NCBI GenBank assembly: GCA_023055425.1
Contig: JALGPY010000010.1
Coordinates: forward strand, 15,721,363-15,785,362
From: Linanthus parryae
Lineage: Eukaryota > Streptophyta > Magnoliopsida > Ericales > Polemoniaceae
Reading direction: 5' to 3'
Length of the DNA: 64,000 nt
The stretch's first letter is position 1, and each line of letters starts with the position of its first letter. Positions 11,154 to 21,770 of the stretch are shown here, in pieces. Both the position numbers and the translations under genes were made by a program. The notes beneath the pieces are model-generated. The model did no database searches and was not told where the DNA came from. It saw only the letters and a list, made by a program, of their open reading frames with translations.

Positions 11154-12656
11154 TGTAGGATTTTGATGCAGGTTACGCAGTGGAATAAAAAATTTAATTC
11201 TGCTCAAAACCCTCCAAGGATCACAGGTGAAGCATGATAACATGATGAAGGAAGAAAGGTTACCTCAGCCATACCAGGCTGGGACGATCACATACAAATA
11301 ATAGCATCTTTGTCTCTACGGTATCCACACGAATAGACCTCAACTGGGCTTCTTCTCCAATGGTGCTAGCAATCTGAGAAGAAGGATGAACTTGGACATG
11401 CGCGGGCTGGATCACATCCATCAACGCGTCAAAGAGAATGAGAGGGACGGCCAAAACCTTGGCCGTGCGCTGTAGAGGGGTGGCCACCATGGATGTGGCC
11501 TTCATGAAGGTGGGGGCTCCCTTGTGGCCGAACCCTAGTTGGAGATAGAGACTTTTCTCTCTTCCTCTTTTCTCTCTAGTAAACTGTATTGTGTAGGATT
11601 AATTATGAATGAATTCTCATAGCCTATAAATGATATTTATAGCTAGAGAAATTCATCTTTGCCCATAAATCAAACAATGTGGGACTAGTTACATTCTAGT
11701 TCACAATTGTCCTTTAGTCCAACTAATGAGCAAAGTTTACACTTCAGTCAAATTAGCTCATTATTGCTATTTAGTACAACTAATTAGCAATAATCCCAAC
11801 TTTATCTATTATTGTGTGTGACCCTGTGGGTTCCTGATTGCATGGTAGTAATAAAAATTATTACAAACATTGAGCGGTATCTAGCAATACATCAATGCTA
11901 CCCAAGTAATAGGTATGTCAGTGATCTGACTAACGTCTGTGACCAGTGTTACCGCGTTGTATAATCCATTTGTCTCATCTATCCGGATTGGACACAAGAT
12001 GTGGAGTTTCACACTTGTATAACCAATTTATAGTTTCTCGATCTGTGAGTAGACTTAGATAAACAAATAACATCAATATCTCATATTGATTTATTTGAGC
12101 ATGGCCATGCGTTTCCCTAAGTATCACTCATCGAGTGGTCGTGGATATTTACTCCCGTTATGTGAGAGGGACAAATCCTCTCTACATCACTACCATCTCT
12201 CAGCTTGCTTCATATCATGTCCGATTAAAGCATTTATAGTTACCCAGTTACGGTGTAACGTTTGACGATATCAAAACATGACAATTCACCAACTAGAGTA
12301 TCTAGTGACTTCAAGTCTAAAGATCACAACACCGTTGTCATTATGAGAAGCGCTTGTGACATTCACCTAACTCCCATGTAGCCTTCTCATGGTGGGTCAA
12401 TCTAGTACGCTATTACTCCTAATGCGTACCCATGTGTTAGACTTGATATCCCTGTATCAATCTACCCACATATTAGTCTCGATGCAATACAGCCGTCCTA
12501 TTAACTATAGTACTCGACTAGGGATATTTAAGAATATAACATTTATATTCTAAGGAATTCATTCATGTTAGCATATCTCCATATCGATAACATAATGAAT
12601 AGTAAGTCCATTAAATGTCACGACAAATTGATTACCTCTAGGGAAAAATTCCAACA
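11154..12656 (-). repeat. 5' LTR of the inserted copia element
   Basis: This is 1503 bp and homologous to 4455-5913. It is followed on the left by the primer binding site and on the right by the CGATG duplication, so it is the 5' LTR of a minus-strand element. Confidence 0.93.
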
Positions 12657-12661
12657 CGATG
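12657..12661. repeat. Target site duplication, right copy (CGATG)
   Basis: This is identical to 4450-4454. If one copy and the element are removed conceptually, the flanking exon reads through in one frame. Confidence 0.93.
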
Positions 12662-13075
12662 GAGCTGCCTGCTAAGGATAGAAAGGATCTCCTCACAGAG
12701 ATATCTAAATTTATGGAGAAGATAAGTAAGACCACGCCGGCCACTATTTCCCTTACAAACGCGCAACATTTCTTGACAAGTGTGCAAGGCGTTCAGCATG
12801 TGGTACACAACCACCTCAACTTCTATTTTCTCATCCAAAGGTTGAAGAGGATCAACAACTGCATCAAGCTTTGTTTTTTATTTGAAAATTATCACTTAGA
12901 GAGCGCCCAACTTCGCACCCAAAGAGAAGCGATTGAGAAGGCTATATCTAAGTATGAGGAAGCAAAAGTGAAGCATGAAGATCATATGAAGCAGCTCGAT
13001 CAGTGGGCAGGCAACTCTATTCAGCTTGCGGCTCAAGACTCACTTTTCAAGGGTCTGTTTGGGGAAAATGAGTAA
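12657..13075 (+). pseudogene. Antisense extra gene of the Tat-like element, 3' terminal exon
   Basis: This is an open frame of about 138 codons ending with TAA at 13073-13075. It is predicted to be helical and charged, with a likely coiled coil in its last 60 residues (peptides such as EKAISKYEEAKVKHEDHMKQ). It lacks its own start: the ATG at its beginning lies in the TSD, and the reading frame is the direct continuation of the exon at 4391-4454. It therefore represents the C-terminus of the gene split by the copia insertion. I cannot assign a biochemical function. Confidence 0.7.
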
Positions 13076-13249
13076 CCATGTAGTATCTTTGATCTGTAAA
13101 TTTTGAATTTCTTCCTTTGTTCTGCCACCTTTCTTTGTAGTTCGAACATATTTTGTACTTCGAACTATGTGCTTGAATCTTGCTATATGAAATCGCGAAG
13201 TTTTGGCTCAATGAACATTCTCTCTGCCGTGTCTAAACTCATGTATTTG

Positions 13250-13925
13250 GAATTTGCTATCGTTTAGATAAGCTCTTGATTATGTATTGTTGCTATCCAA
13301 AAAGATAGGCTCGATTGTGGATGATTTTCATCTCAACAGACGAATCGAATACTCGCGCATTAGCACTACGAGAGCAGATAGGATATTTAAGTTTTGCCAT
13401 TATACACAAATGGGCTTAGTAAAGAAAACTGCTATCCATATAGACAAGCTTAATTCTCGCGCATTCATGTTGTCTAGAGACAAACTGAGCTTTTATCACT
13501 TAGACAGGTAGGCTTGTACGGGACTTCATCACTATCTAAACAGACAGACTTAAGTTCGCTTGTGGCTGCTATCTAGGCAGATACGGTTTAGCTTTGCTGC
13601 TATCTAAACATATAGTCTTAAGTTCGCGCATGGCTGCTATCTACATAGATAAGATTTAGTTTGCATATTGCTTCTATCTAGACAGATAGGCTTAGTTTCG
13701 CGTATGGCTGCTATATAGACAGATAGGCTTTGTAAGTTGCTACCTAGTCAGATAGGCTTAAATTCGCATGTGGCTGCTATATAGACATATAGGATTAAGT
13801 TTTACGTTGTTGCTATCTAGACAGATAGGCTTGAGTAGAAGAGGATTGCATTTAGTGCTATCTAGACAGATATGCTTAATTTTCATGCGATTGTTATCTA
13901 GACAGATAGGCTTAAATTCGTGAAG
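13250..13925. repeat. Hairpin-forming minisatellite array
   Basis: About fourteen diverged units of variable length (roughly 40-60 bp) share a core CTATCTAGACAGATAGGCTT, often followed by AAGTTCGCG and TGGCTG. In the core, CTATCT and AGATAG are complementary around a 4-base loop, so each unit can fold. The best units are near 13675, 13812, 13857 and 13896. The array lies between the stop of the antisense gene and the end of the gypsy integrase, so it would be in the 3' untranslated part of both converging transcripts. Tandem repeats are known in the 3' untranslated region of large plant Tat/Ogre elements. Confidence 0.9.
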
Positions 13926-14185
13926 CAGTTGACTGTCTGTCTTAACAAGCAACACAATAACAAAGTAAAATAAGCAGTTGATAAAATATCTCTCATATGG
14001 GAGAGTCATTATGATTAATCGAATCCTCGTATGGGAGGATGTGAGCGAAATACAATTTAAATGGAAAGTAGAAAGAGAATGCTAAGGATAGTACTTCTTG
14101 AGCCATTGCATAATGATCGGATTGGGAGTTGTAGCAGTCCCATGGCAACGTTGGATGGTGCATTAGCCACTATCAAAGACTTCTT

Positions 14186-15450
14186 TTACTTCGAAAGGCC
14201 TTCCCAATTAGCAGCAAACTTGGGATGAGCTGCTTCACGCATGCAGTGATCAGAAGCTCGTAGAACTAAATCTCCCACAACGAGGTCTCGGTGCTGGACA
14301 GTCTTGTTGTAAGCTCGATATATTCTCTCCTTGTATTTTGTATTTGCCCCCTTGGCTTGTTCGCGCTTCTCTTCTAGTAGGATAAGGTCGTGATCACGTT
14401 CATTCTCATACAGAGCACTGAAGGCTAGCCTTGCAGAATTGACCTTAACCTCGAGGAACCATTGTTTCAGCTCCATAACAAAGTAGAAAAGGAGAAGCCC
14501 CAGTAGGAGTCCGTGGTGACGTGCGATAGGCCCATCGCGCCAAATTCAAGGAATCTGACCACTTCTTGTGGTCATCCGCAACCATCTTGCTTAGATCCTT
14601 AGCAGGGTTCTGCTTGTGGCCTCGGCTTGTCCATTTCCCTTCGGATAGTAGGATGTCGAGCATACTTGCCTTAAATTATACTCTATCAGTCTTGAGGCTA
14701 CTTGGCGATTAACGAAGGGAGTACCATTGTCAGAGAAGATGGTACTGGGAATCCCAAAATGATAGATGATGTTCTCCTGAATGAACTTGACCATTTCCAA
14801 TGCATTTGCTGTCTTGAGTGGGACTGCTTCAACCCATTTGTTAAATTGTTCTGTCCCGGTCAGGATAAATTGATTTTCGCGCGATGGGGGACGAATGGGA
14901 CCAATGAAGTCCAGAGACCAAGTTTGAAATGGCCAAGGGGTTTCCAATGCTTGAAAATCAACTGCAAGAGCATGTACTAAGTTGCCATCGAACTAGCATA
15001 GCTGGCATCTTCTGACCTTTGAGCGACAGTCACCCTCCATAGTTGGCCAGAAATAGCCAACAGTCAAAAGCTTCCTGCAAATTTTCACGCCTCCTTGATG
15101 TTCCACCTGGTGAGACATTTCCATGACTTTTTGTGTTTCTTGGCCGATCAAGAATCTGAGCAAGTTTCCCTCATGTCCCTTTCTCCATATTAGGTTTTCC
15201 TTCAGCACGTACCGAGCTGACTTCCTCTTGAGCTTCTCAGCCTCCTTTTTATCGCTTGGTAGGATCTCATCTCGCAGATAGTCAATTATGGGCTTCCGCC
15301 AATCGTCTTCATCATCGATCGCAGCCACTTCCAGGGAATCTTTTATCAATGCACACTTATCACAATTGCTTTGCACAATCGCAGCATAATATGACATCTG
15401 CGGCCAATGAATTCCATATCTCTGCGCCTTCCGATAGATAGAGACTTCAT
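14186..15450 (-). pseudogene. Gypsy 1 integrase
   Basis: Several frames together cover the domain. Frame 14993-15397 ends with the zinc-binding part (HQGGVKICRKLL ... CQLC). Frame 14591-14947 is the catalytic core, with WSLDFIGPI (first Asp), FSDNGTPF (second Asp) and KGNGQAEATSR (Glu). Frame 14445-14663 continues with WAYRTSPRTPTGASPF. Frame 14186-14476 gives the C-terminal end, with VVGDLVLR and NWEG motifs. The protein would insert element DNA into the genome. Frameshifts break it near 14600 and 14460, and there is a stop between the zinc finger and the core. Confidence 0.88.
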
Positions 15451-15502
15451 TTTCTCCGCAAGAATTCTGGTGAATTTTCTCTAGCAGGGCTTGTCCTTCT
15501 TC

Positions 15503-16360
15503 TTACGTGACACATCGCATCAAGATTCCTCCAGGCCCCTTATAATAGAGCAAGTTGTCATGTATGCATAATCCCTTAGTGGAAGCCCAACTCTCTTTGC
15601 TTGTTCCTTTGGCCATTGCGCGTATGATGGGCTTCCTCCGGTCCTCAGCTTCGATGAACTCATCTTCGCACAGATCCTTAATTAAGGAAGGGGTTTTTTT
15701 TACTTCAATCGAGATCCTTGCTGGACATATATTTGAACTGATCTTTGACCCTAAAGCGGCCAAGACGTTTGCATGCCGATTTTCAGATCTGGGGGTGTTC
15801 TCATATTTGATGGAATCGAAATTCTGGACTAGTTTCTGCAAGATCGACCTGTAGCTTAATAAATTAATCTCCTTCATACCATATTCACATGAGGCTTGCC
15901 TCACTATCAGCTCGGAATCTCCCATCACTATCAGATTTTGCACTTCTAAAGACTTGGTCGCGAGGAGGCCAGCAATTAAAGCCTCATATTCAGCTTCATT
16001 ATTTTTTACTACAAATGCGAGCTTGTTTGACATGGATAACTTCTCAATCAGGCCTAGTGAGGACGATTCCTGTTCCTCCTCCCGACCTTGTCGACGATCC
16101 ATCGAAATGCAGCTTCCAGTACAGTGACTCCATCGCGTAGACTTCTTGCCCCTCGAGATCTTCTTCCACCATAGGCTCATAATTCTCATCTGGTAATTGT
16201 GCCAATAGATCCGCCACGACATGAGATTTGATGCCTTTTGGGCGCACACATGTTATATCATACAGGGATATAGTCATGTACCATTTTGCCAATCTCCCAC
16301 AGGGAGCAGAGTGTCCCAACAGATATAGAATGGGATCGCTTTTGGTTATGATCACAACTT
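15503..16360 (-). pseudogene. Gypsy 1 second RNase H domain
   Basis: Frame 16044-16355 carries WKLHFDGSSTRSGGGTGIVL (first catalytic Asp), and a second frame reaching down to 15503 carries NNEAEYEALIAGLLATKSL (Glu) and VMGDSELIVRQ (Asp). This is the extra, archaeal-type RNase H of Tat-lineage elements. A frameshift lies near 16060-16080, so the domain is in two frames. Confidence 0.87.
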
Positions 16361-16390
16361 TTTGGGAGGCGAAGTAATGCTTTAATTTTC

Positions 16391-16780
16391 CTATGACAAA
16401 GAATAAAGCAAGGAAATGGCTTTCAATTTCTGTGTGTACCTGGACTCGGCAGACTGTACTGCGCGCGAGATGTAGTAGATGGACCTCTTCTGTCCTTCAA
16501 ATTCTTGAGCTAACAGTGCTCCGATGGACTTCTTTGTTGAAGTAAGGTACAAAAGAGTGGAGATCCTACTTGAGGCGCGATCATGACCCCGCAGAGATGT
16601 CAACAACTGCTTCAGCTTCTCGAATGCGACCCGGTGTTCTGCTGTCCAAGCATACATTTCATTCTTCTTTAGTAGATTGCCAAAACAGAATGTCAATCTT
16701 GCTATTGCCGGTATGAACCTTCTCAGATAGGAGAGCTTTCCCAAGAAAGTCTTCAACGCACTCTAAGTCTGGGGAACTGG
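16391..16780 (-). pseudogene. Gypsy 1 first RNase H / RT connection
   Basis: The frame starts MKTFLGKLSYLRRFIPAIA, the usual sequence after the gypsy RT, then has FEKLKQLLTS and IYYISRAVQSAESRY. It corresponds to the connection and the first, degenerate RNase H domain. A stop at its end and a missing segment after LRGHD (expected PLYLYL-like) indicate decay. Confidence 0.82.
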
Positions 16781-16881
16781 CAGGCTAGTAATAACTGAGA
16801 CCTTTGGGGGATCAAGCTCAATCCCATGTCGATGGATCACACACCCCAAGAACTTCCCTGAGGTCACCCCGAACGCGCACT

Positions 16882-17560
16882 TCATAGGGTCTTCAGTTGG
16901 AATTTTATGCACCTTTCAAATACCTTCGTCAAATCCTTCAAGTGTTCCACCTTATGCCTTGATTTGATGACCAGATCATCCACGTAGAATTCAACATTTT
17001 GATGAATCATATCATGAAAGAGTGACATAATCGCACGTTGATAGGTCGCACCCGCATTCTTCAAGCCAAAGGGCGTAATTGTGTAGTGGAACACTCCCAC
17101 AGGTGCGATGAAAGATGTCTTATTCGCATCTTCAGGGCCATCTTGATCTGATTTTTACCACTGAATCCATCCATGAAGCTGAACATGTGATGGCCCGAAG
17201 TAGATTTGATCAGCAGATCTATATTTGGCAACGGGAAATCGTCCTTTGGGCAGAAATATTTAAGTCCCTGAAGTCAACAAATACGCAAAGGCTTCCATTC
17301 TTCTTTAGAACATGCACAATATTGGCCAACCAGGTGGGATGGTGATTGGGTTCGATGAACTTTGCATTTAGCAATTTCACTATCTCCTATTTTTATCTTG
17401 ACATTGATCTCTGGGTGAAAGTTTCTTGCGCACTGCTTCACTGGTTCGATCCCGTAATAACATCCAATCTATGCATAGCAACCTCCTTGTCCAAGCCTTC
17501 CATTCCATCATAATCCCATGCGAAAACATCCTTGTATTCTTTTAGCAACTTCAGTAATCC
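16882..17560 (-). pseudogene. Gypsy 1 reverse transcriptase
   Basis: Frame 16882-17100 has ITPFGLKNAGATYQRAIM and FYVDDLVIKS with the catalytic YVDD. Upstream on the minus strand, the region 17100-17345 has the VFVDFRDL and FSFMDGFSG motifs in shifted frames. The enzyme copies element RNA into DNA. Several frameshifts and stops are present (for example near 17105 and 17340). Confidence 0.86.
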
Positions 17561-17805
17561 TTGCTCTTACTCGAACTTATGATCTGCGCTCAAGAAGACT
17601 GGTCTTTTCTTCTCCTCTGTTGGGCTCAAGAATACTTCCTTCAATTTCTGCTTCTGCGTTTTGGACGATCTTCTATGCATTCGGGAGCTTCTTTCAACTC
17701 CTATAGTGGCGCTTTCTCCCTTTCCTCGTTTGGAGATTCTATCAGCTCCAAAATTTGCTCAAGAACATCTTCGATGGGATGGGACGAAGATTACCCCGCG
17801 CACAT

Positions 17806-18705
17806 TCAGATGCGATAGCACTTCTTCCCATTGGCATATAATCGTTTTATCTCATTGCCTTCGTCGTTGTTCTTGACCACTCTTTTGAGGGTGTAAACGC
17901 TCTTCTTATGGCAAGCTACTTTCGACCTCACTTCCTGTGAATGTTGCTCCTTTTGAGGTTCTCTCATCACTATTACTCCTGCTGGTGACTGCTCTTTGAT
18001 ATCCTCCCACTTGGGCAGAGGAGTGGGTTTGAATGGTGCTGGCACTTCCTCATCTGCAATCTCTGTGAACCATACTGCCTCAGTTAGGTGTGCTTCATTA
18101 AGGTTGAATGGGTTTACCGAAGCTGGTATATCTACCACCCTGTCTTTCCAGATGGCCTTCATCATTTGGTGGGTTGTGGATGGCACAACATCGAAGCGAT
18201 GAATCCATGCTCGACCAATGATCACATGGTAGGTGGTATTGGCATCAATGGCATGAAACTTTGCAGAGCACTTGATTGCCCAATCTGGATCCCTAGGCGG
18301 ATCCATCCCAACAGTCATATGTGAGCCGCTCCCAAAGCCCATCAGAGGCGATGGCCGCTTAGTAATTTTTCTCTCCGCGATACCTGCCAACTCAAGAGTG
18401 CTGAGTGGTATCACATTCACTGCAGCTCATCCATCGACGAAAGGTCTCTTGAACTCAACCCCATTGACTACTGCCGTCACATACAGTTGTCTTTTGTAGT
18501 TAGCATCTGTCTTCTTATCTGCTTGCACGAAAGTCATTTCCAGGCCGGTGGATCGCGCAGCCCTGACAACTTCTCCATTCGAAACCAACAATTCCTCTCC
18601 AAAGTCTTCAGCCTCTCTTAGGATCCCCTTTGTCATCTCATGCCGGCACTTGCTTGAGAAGTTCATATCATCGAAGAACTTCTCAAATTTGCGTAAGCCC
18701 TTCAT
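17806..18705 (-). pseudogene. Gypsy 1 aspartic protease region, with a stop at the active-site loop
   Basis: Two minus-strand frames abut. The upper one (18427-18705) ends ...KRPFVDG followed by TGA; the lower one (17806-18420) continues AAVNVIPLSTLELAG in the same frame. In gypsy 2 the same place reads FVDGGAAVNVVSL, so Gly was replaced by a stop. DGGAAVNV is the expected retropepsin loop in this lineage. The lower frame continues with GRAWIHRFDVVPSTTHQ, typical of Tat gag-pol after the protease. Confidence 0.85.
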
Positions 18706-18723
18706 TCGTTCAGCTCGAGAGTC

Positions 18724-20441
18724 TTATTTGTCCAAGGAGTACTCCTCATCTTCGCTGATCTCTGCTATGACTGGGATACCTTCTTCTGCGACCTCCTCAT
18801 AATCGCATATGGATATCATTGCTATCTCCTTCCCTTTGGGCTCTTGTTGAGAATGAGAAGGCAACAGATTGTTGCGTACATCTTTTGGCTCATCAATGGC
18901 CAGCTGTCCCTCCTTAATTTTCCTGTCTACGAGCCACCTCAATTTCCTGCACTCTTTGGTTGGGTGCATGACTTGTCCATGGCATTCGCACCATTTGGGG
19001 TCTCACAACTGTTCTCCCGTTGGCTTGTGTTCCAATGCAGGAAGGACCCCCATCCTTCCGCCACTGCTTGCATAAGCCTGTGGCCTCTGCGATCGAGCAT
19101 GGTAGTGGAGGCGGCTCCTTTGGTGGTCCTCGCGGTTGTTTTGGAGCAGAAACCGCATTAACATCATGCTCACGTCCTCGCTTGTAGCTAAACCGCCCCA
19201 TCTTGAAGCCAGAGCTTGCTGGTGCCCGTTCATTCGTGTACCTCTTCTTGTGTCTCTCCACCAGTGGCACGATGTTCCTGGTGCAGTCAATCAACTTTGA
19301 AAAAGTAGGCATGTTCCAGGTTGATTAGCATACCTTTATACTCGTCGCGCATACCCTGGAGACAGATCTCCACAAGGCGGCTCTCAGCCACTTCATCAAC
19401 GCACTCCAGCGACCTGGTCCTGAACTTCTTGATGAATGCGACGCCTTCCTCATCGTGTTTCTGGTACATACACGACAAATGGATCGTCGTGACCTTCTCC
19501 TCCACTTGGAAGAATTTGGTGTAGAACTTTTTGACCATGTCTTCCCAGGTCTTGATGGAGCCAGCCTCCAGGGTTCTGTACCATTTGTATGTGACTATTC
19601 CCAATGTCTTTGGGAATTCGCGCATGAGCAACCTTGTGTCAATCCCATGCAGGCCCATCAGGTCAACAAAACGCATGACATGCTCCTACGCGTTTCCGCT
19701 AACTTCATCAAATTTCTCCCATTTAGGTGCCTTGTACCCAGTAGGAGTAGGCATCAAGTATATATCGCACGAGATTGGCGACGCGCTATCCACCTTCGGG
19801 ATGATGGTATCCGCGAAGCACTGATTCGCAATCAAATTGTCTAGCCTTTGCTCCAGGGCTGTCACATAAGAAGGTGTGCTTCCTCCTGGGGTCGACGACG
19901 GGGTCGCAGCAAGTCCAGGGATGTAAGGCATGTTGGGATCATAGGGAGGTGGTGTGTAGCTAGCTTGGACCCTAGTAGCGCATGACGGCAATACAGGGTA
20001 CGAGGATGGATTCCCAACAGTTGCACGCTCTCGCTGATAGCTAGGCACGAGTGATGGCTCTGACGAAAATCTTGGCTGCTCGGGTGCAGGGCCCTGAGGA
20101 AGAGGAGGCTGCAAGCCAGCTGATGGGTTCGATTGAACAGGATTCTGTGGCGCCTGTACAATGGTTTCCCCTTGAATAACTGGAGCCTCTTGAGTAGCAT
20201 TTTGGGCAAGCCCCCCCCCCAAGATGGCAATAATCTGGGCTATTTGGGCGAATCGGGCTTGCATAGCCTCGGCTTGGCTCTGGATCGTGGCATTCAACAT
20301 CTCTAGGGAAGGGTTGTTCCCATAAGTGATATGAGCCCGGACATTGGTATTGGTGGTGATATTAAGTGGCTTCTCCTCTCTTAAGACATCGTCCCTTGAG
20401 GGAGATTGGTTGCCTTCACGGGGGTTGGTTTCCTGAGACAT
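18724..20441 (-). pseudogene. Gypsy 1 gag
   Basis: The likely start is the ATG at 20439-20441 (MSQETNPREGNQ). The earlier ATG at 20504 lies in the LTR/primer-site overlap. The protein has a Pro/Gln-rich N-terminal region, then the capsid-like core (KWYRTLEAGSIKTWEDMVKK ... FIKKFRTRSLECVDE), then a zinc-knuckle-like CECHGQVMHPTKEC. A TAG nonsense separates the first frame (ends GNA) from the core (EHVMRFVDL), and a frameshift follows near 19300. Gypsy 2 keeps codons at the first of these points. Confidence 0.86.
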
Positions 20442-20477
20442 GGTAGCAAAAATCTGGAAAAGCTTCAAGGTAGTGTT

Positions 20478-20493
20478 CACATCGGGTTCACCA
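20478..20493 (-). other. Primer binding site region of gypsy 1
   Basis: On the minus strand TGGTGAACCCGATGTG lies two bases inside the 5' LTR end. Gypsy 2 has TGGTGAACCCGACGTG at the same place. I do not assign the tRNA. Confidence 0.65.
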
Positions 20494-20495
20494 AT

Positions 20496-21459
20496 TGTGT
20501 ACAAGGAAATCCTTGGGAGAGATCCAAGTGTACACCTGTAACAGAGAAACGAAACAAGAACAAGAATGGAGACACATAAAGTTTGTAGGTTGGCGTAGGG
20601 GAAAGAGTGAGAACTTGCTAACTGTTCTTGAGAGAGAGAGACAGTATAACAAATTGGCTAAGAGATTCCAGAAGTTGTCATAGAAGACTAATGTTCCTAT
20701 ATATAGTGGGGAAGTGACCGTTATGAGGGGTTAATGCGCTCATAAATGGCGGCTTAATGTTAGCCTCGTAACGACACGTTTGACCGTATATATAGGGCAC
20801 GTTACACGCTCATTTGCATAAGTAGGGGACCGTTATGAGATCGACCGCATTTATGAGACACGCAGGAATTAAATCTCTCAGACAATTACTAAGGGTCGCG
20901 CGCGAGTGTGGTTGTTGCTCTCGCGCGACGTCCCTTTCACTATCCTCCAAGCCACTAAGTCCCTACAAGCTCCCGTGTGGTTAGCATCGCGGGTGACCTT
21001 GTCTCACAGCCACCATATGGATAAGCTCAAATGTAAGCATATGCGAATCAGAGGAGATATGATAGAGTGTATATGGGGTACCATCAGATGCGCTAAATGA
21101 CTGCCACGTGGACGGTGGTTGATCTGCTCAGAATGCACTATCTACAGTAAGAATATAAGGAGCTTGGTCATTATATATCCTTGTCGTATAACCTATAAAT
21201 AGGAAAATTGTACAAATTTTCTGATTTCACGAATATAACTATTCTTCCAAATAATCTTATCAGGGAATAGTGCCCGTAATTTCTAGAAAACAAAAATTAG
21301 TGTCCGTGCATCGTTGTCTTACGTTCAGTTGACTACTAACGGAACAAACCTCGCTAAATGTTTAGATAACGGAATTATAAATGGCTGGATCAAGTGCCGG
21401 TTCTTGGCGCCGCACATCGGTGCAGGAAGTCGGTGGTCATATTCTGACCCCCGGTGACA
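20496..21459 (-). repeat. 5' LTR of gypsy 1
   Basis: In plus-strand reading it starts TGTGTACAAGG and ends CCGGTGACA; both ends have the TG/CA form. It is homologous to the LTR at 63130-63744, including CTATATATAG, GACCGTTATGAG, GCGCGCGAG/ACGCGCGAG and GCACTATCTACAGT blocks. The outer end near 21459 is inferred from sequence form, without a TSD. Confidence 0.78.
20697..20706 (-). promoter_or_regulatory. Putative TATA box of the gypsy 1 LTR
   Basis: CTATATATAG lies about 200 bp inside the LTR from its internal edge and is conserved in the gypsy 2 LTR at 63323-63332. Transcription would run leftwards into gag. Confidence 0.55.
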
Positions 21460-21567
21460 CTAGACATGATAGTTTCTGTTATTTCTGAAACCATGGGGGT
21501 GGTTTCTTAGTTAGACCGAAAAGCCTGGGTAGCTTCAGCAAAACGTTTCAGCAAAACGCACTTACTA
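21460..21567. other. Short unique spacer
   Basis: This lies between the gypsy LTR and the next repeat. A small tandem word (TTCAGCAAAACG, twice near 21535-21558) is present. No gene is seen. Confidence 0.4.
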
Positions 21568-21770
21568 AGAGCATCTCCCACAGTGCACCAAATCCTATAT
21601 GTGATAGTAAAATTTGGTGTTTTCGGCCTCCCACAAAAAATCACCAAATCACCAAAAAAATTGTGATTTTTCTGTAGGCCTCCCACAGTTGTTGACAAAA
21701 AAACACCAAATCACCAAATCCTATATTTGGTGTAGTTTTTGTGGAATGGTGAAGTGCTTCTCCCACAACC
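21568..21770. repeat. Short interspersed repeat, possible MITE
   Basis: This AT-rich segment of about 200 bp begins GAGCATCTCCCACAG, a common start of plant miniature transposons. It repeats the words CTCCCACA (four times) and CACCAAAT (five times), with a small palindrome around CCTATATTTGG. Clear terminal inverted repeats were not found, so the type is uncertain. It sits where the LTR of the following Sirevirus-like fragment should be. Confidence 0.4.

Larger units (their letters stand above)
4455..12656 (-). mobile_element. Ty1-copia LTR retrotransposon, minus strand, decayed, inserted in the antisense gene
   Basis: The element has paired LTRs of 1459 and 1503 bp, termini TGTAGG...CCAACA as read on the plus strand, and a perfect CGATG target duplication. 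Reading leftwards from the right LTR there is a primer binding site complementary to initiator Met tRNA, a very long leader, remnants of gag, integrase, RT and RNase H, a polypurine tract and the 3' LTR. All coding parts are broken by stops and deletions and most of gag is missing, so it is non-autonomous. The two LTRs differ by many substitutions and small indels, so the insertion is not recent. It belongs to the same family as the copia elements at 39152 and 50175. Confidence 0.93.
14186..21459 (-). mobile_element. Ty3-gypsy retrotransposon, Tat-like, minus strand (5' LTR to integrase)
   Basis: In minus-strand order there is a 964-bp 5' LTR, a primer binding site, gag with a zinc knuckle, an aspartic protease, RT with YVDD, a first RNase H, a second RNase H, and integrase with an HHCC zinc finger and DDE core. 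The second RNase H domain, between the first RNase H and integrase, is the hallmark of the Tat lineage. If the antisense gene belongs to it, the element extends left to at least 1878. The 3' LTR was not found in the window. Many stops and frameshifts make it defective. Confidence 0.88.

Noticed and set aside
13250..13925. Palindromic array as a CRISPR-like array
   Set aside because: Unit lengths vary, spacers are not unique inserts of constant size, and the context is a plant retroelement.
14186..20441. Possible endogenous pararetrovirus
   Set aside because: Integrase with a DDE core, paired RNase H domains and an LTR with primer site are all present, and no movement protein was seen. This is a gypsy retrotransposon.
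15555..20683. Many plus-strand frames of 60-130 codons across gypsy 1
   Set aside because: They are shadows of the gag-pol genes on the minus strand; none has a recognisable motif of its own.
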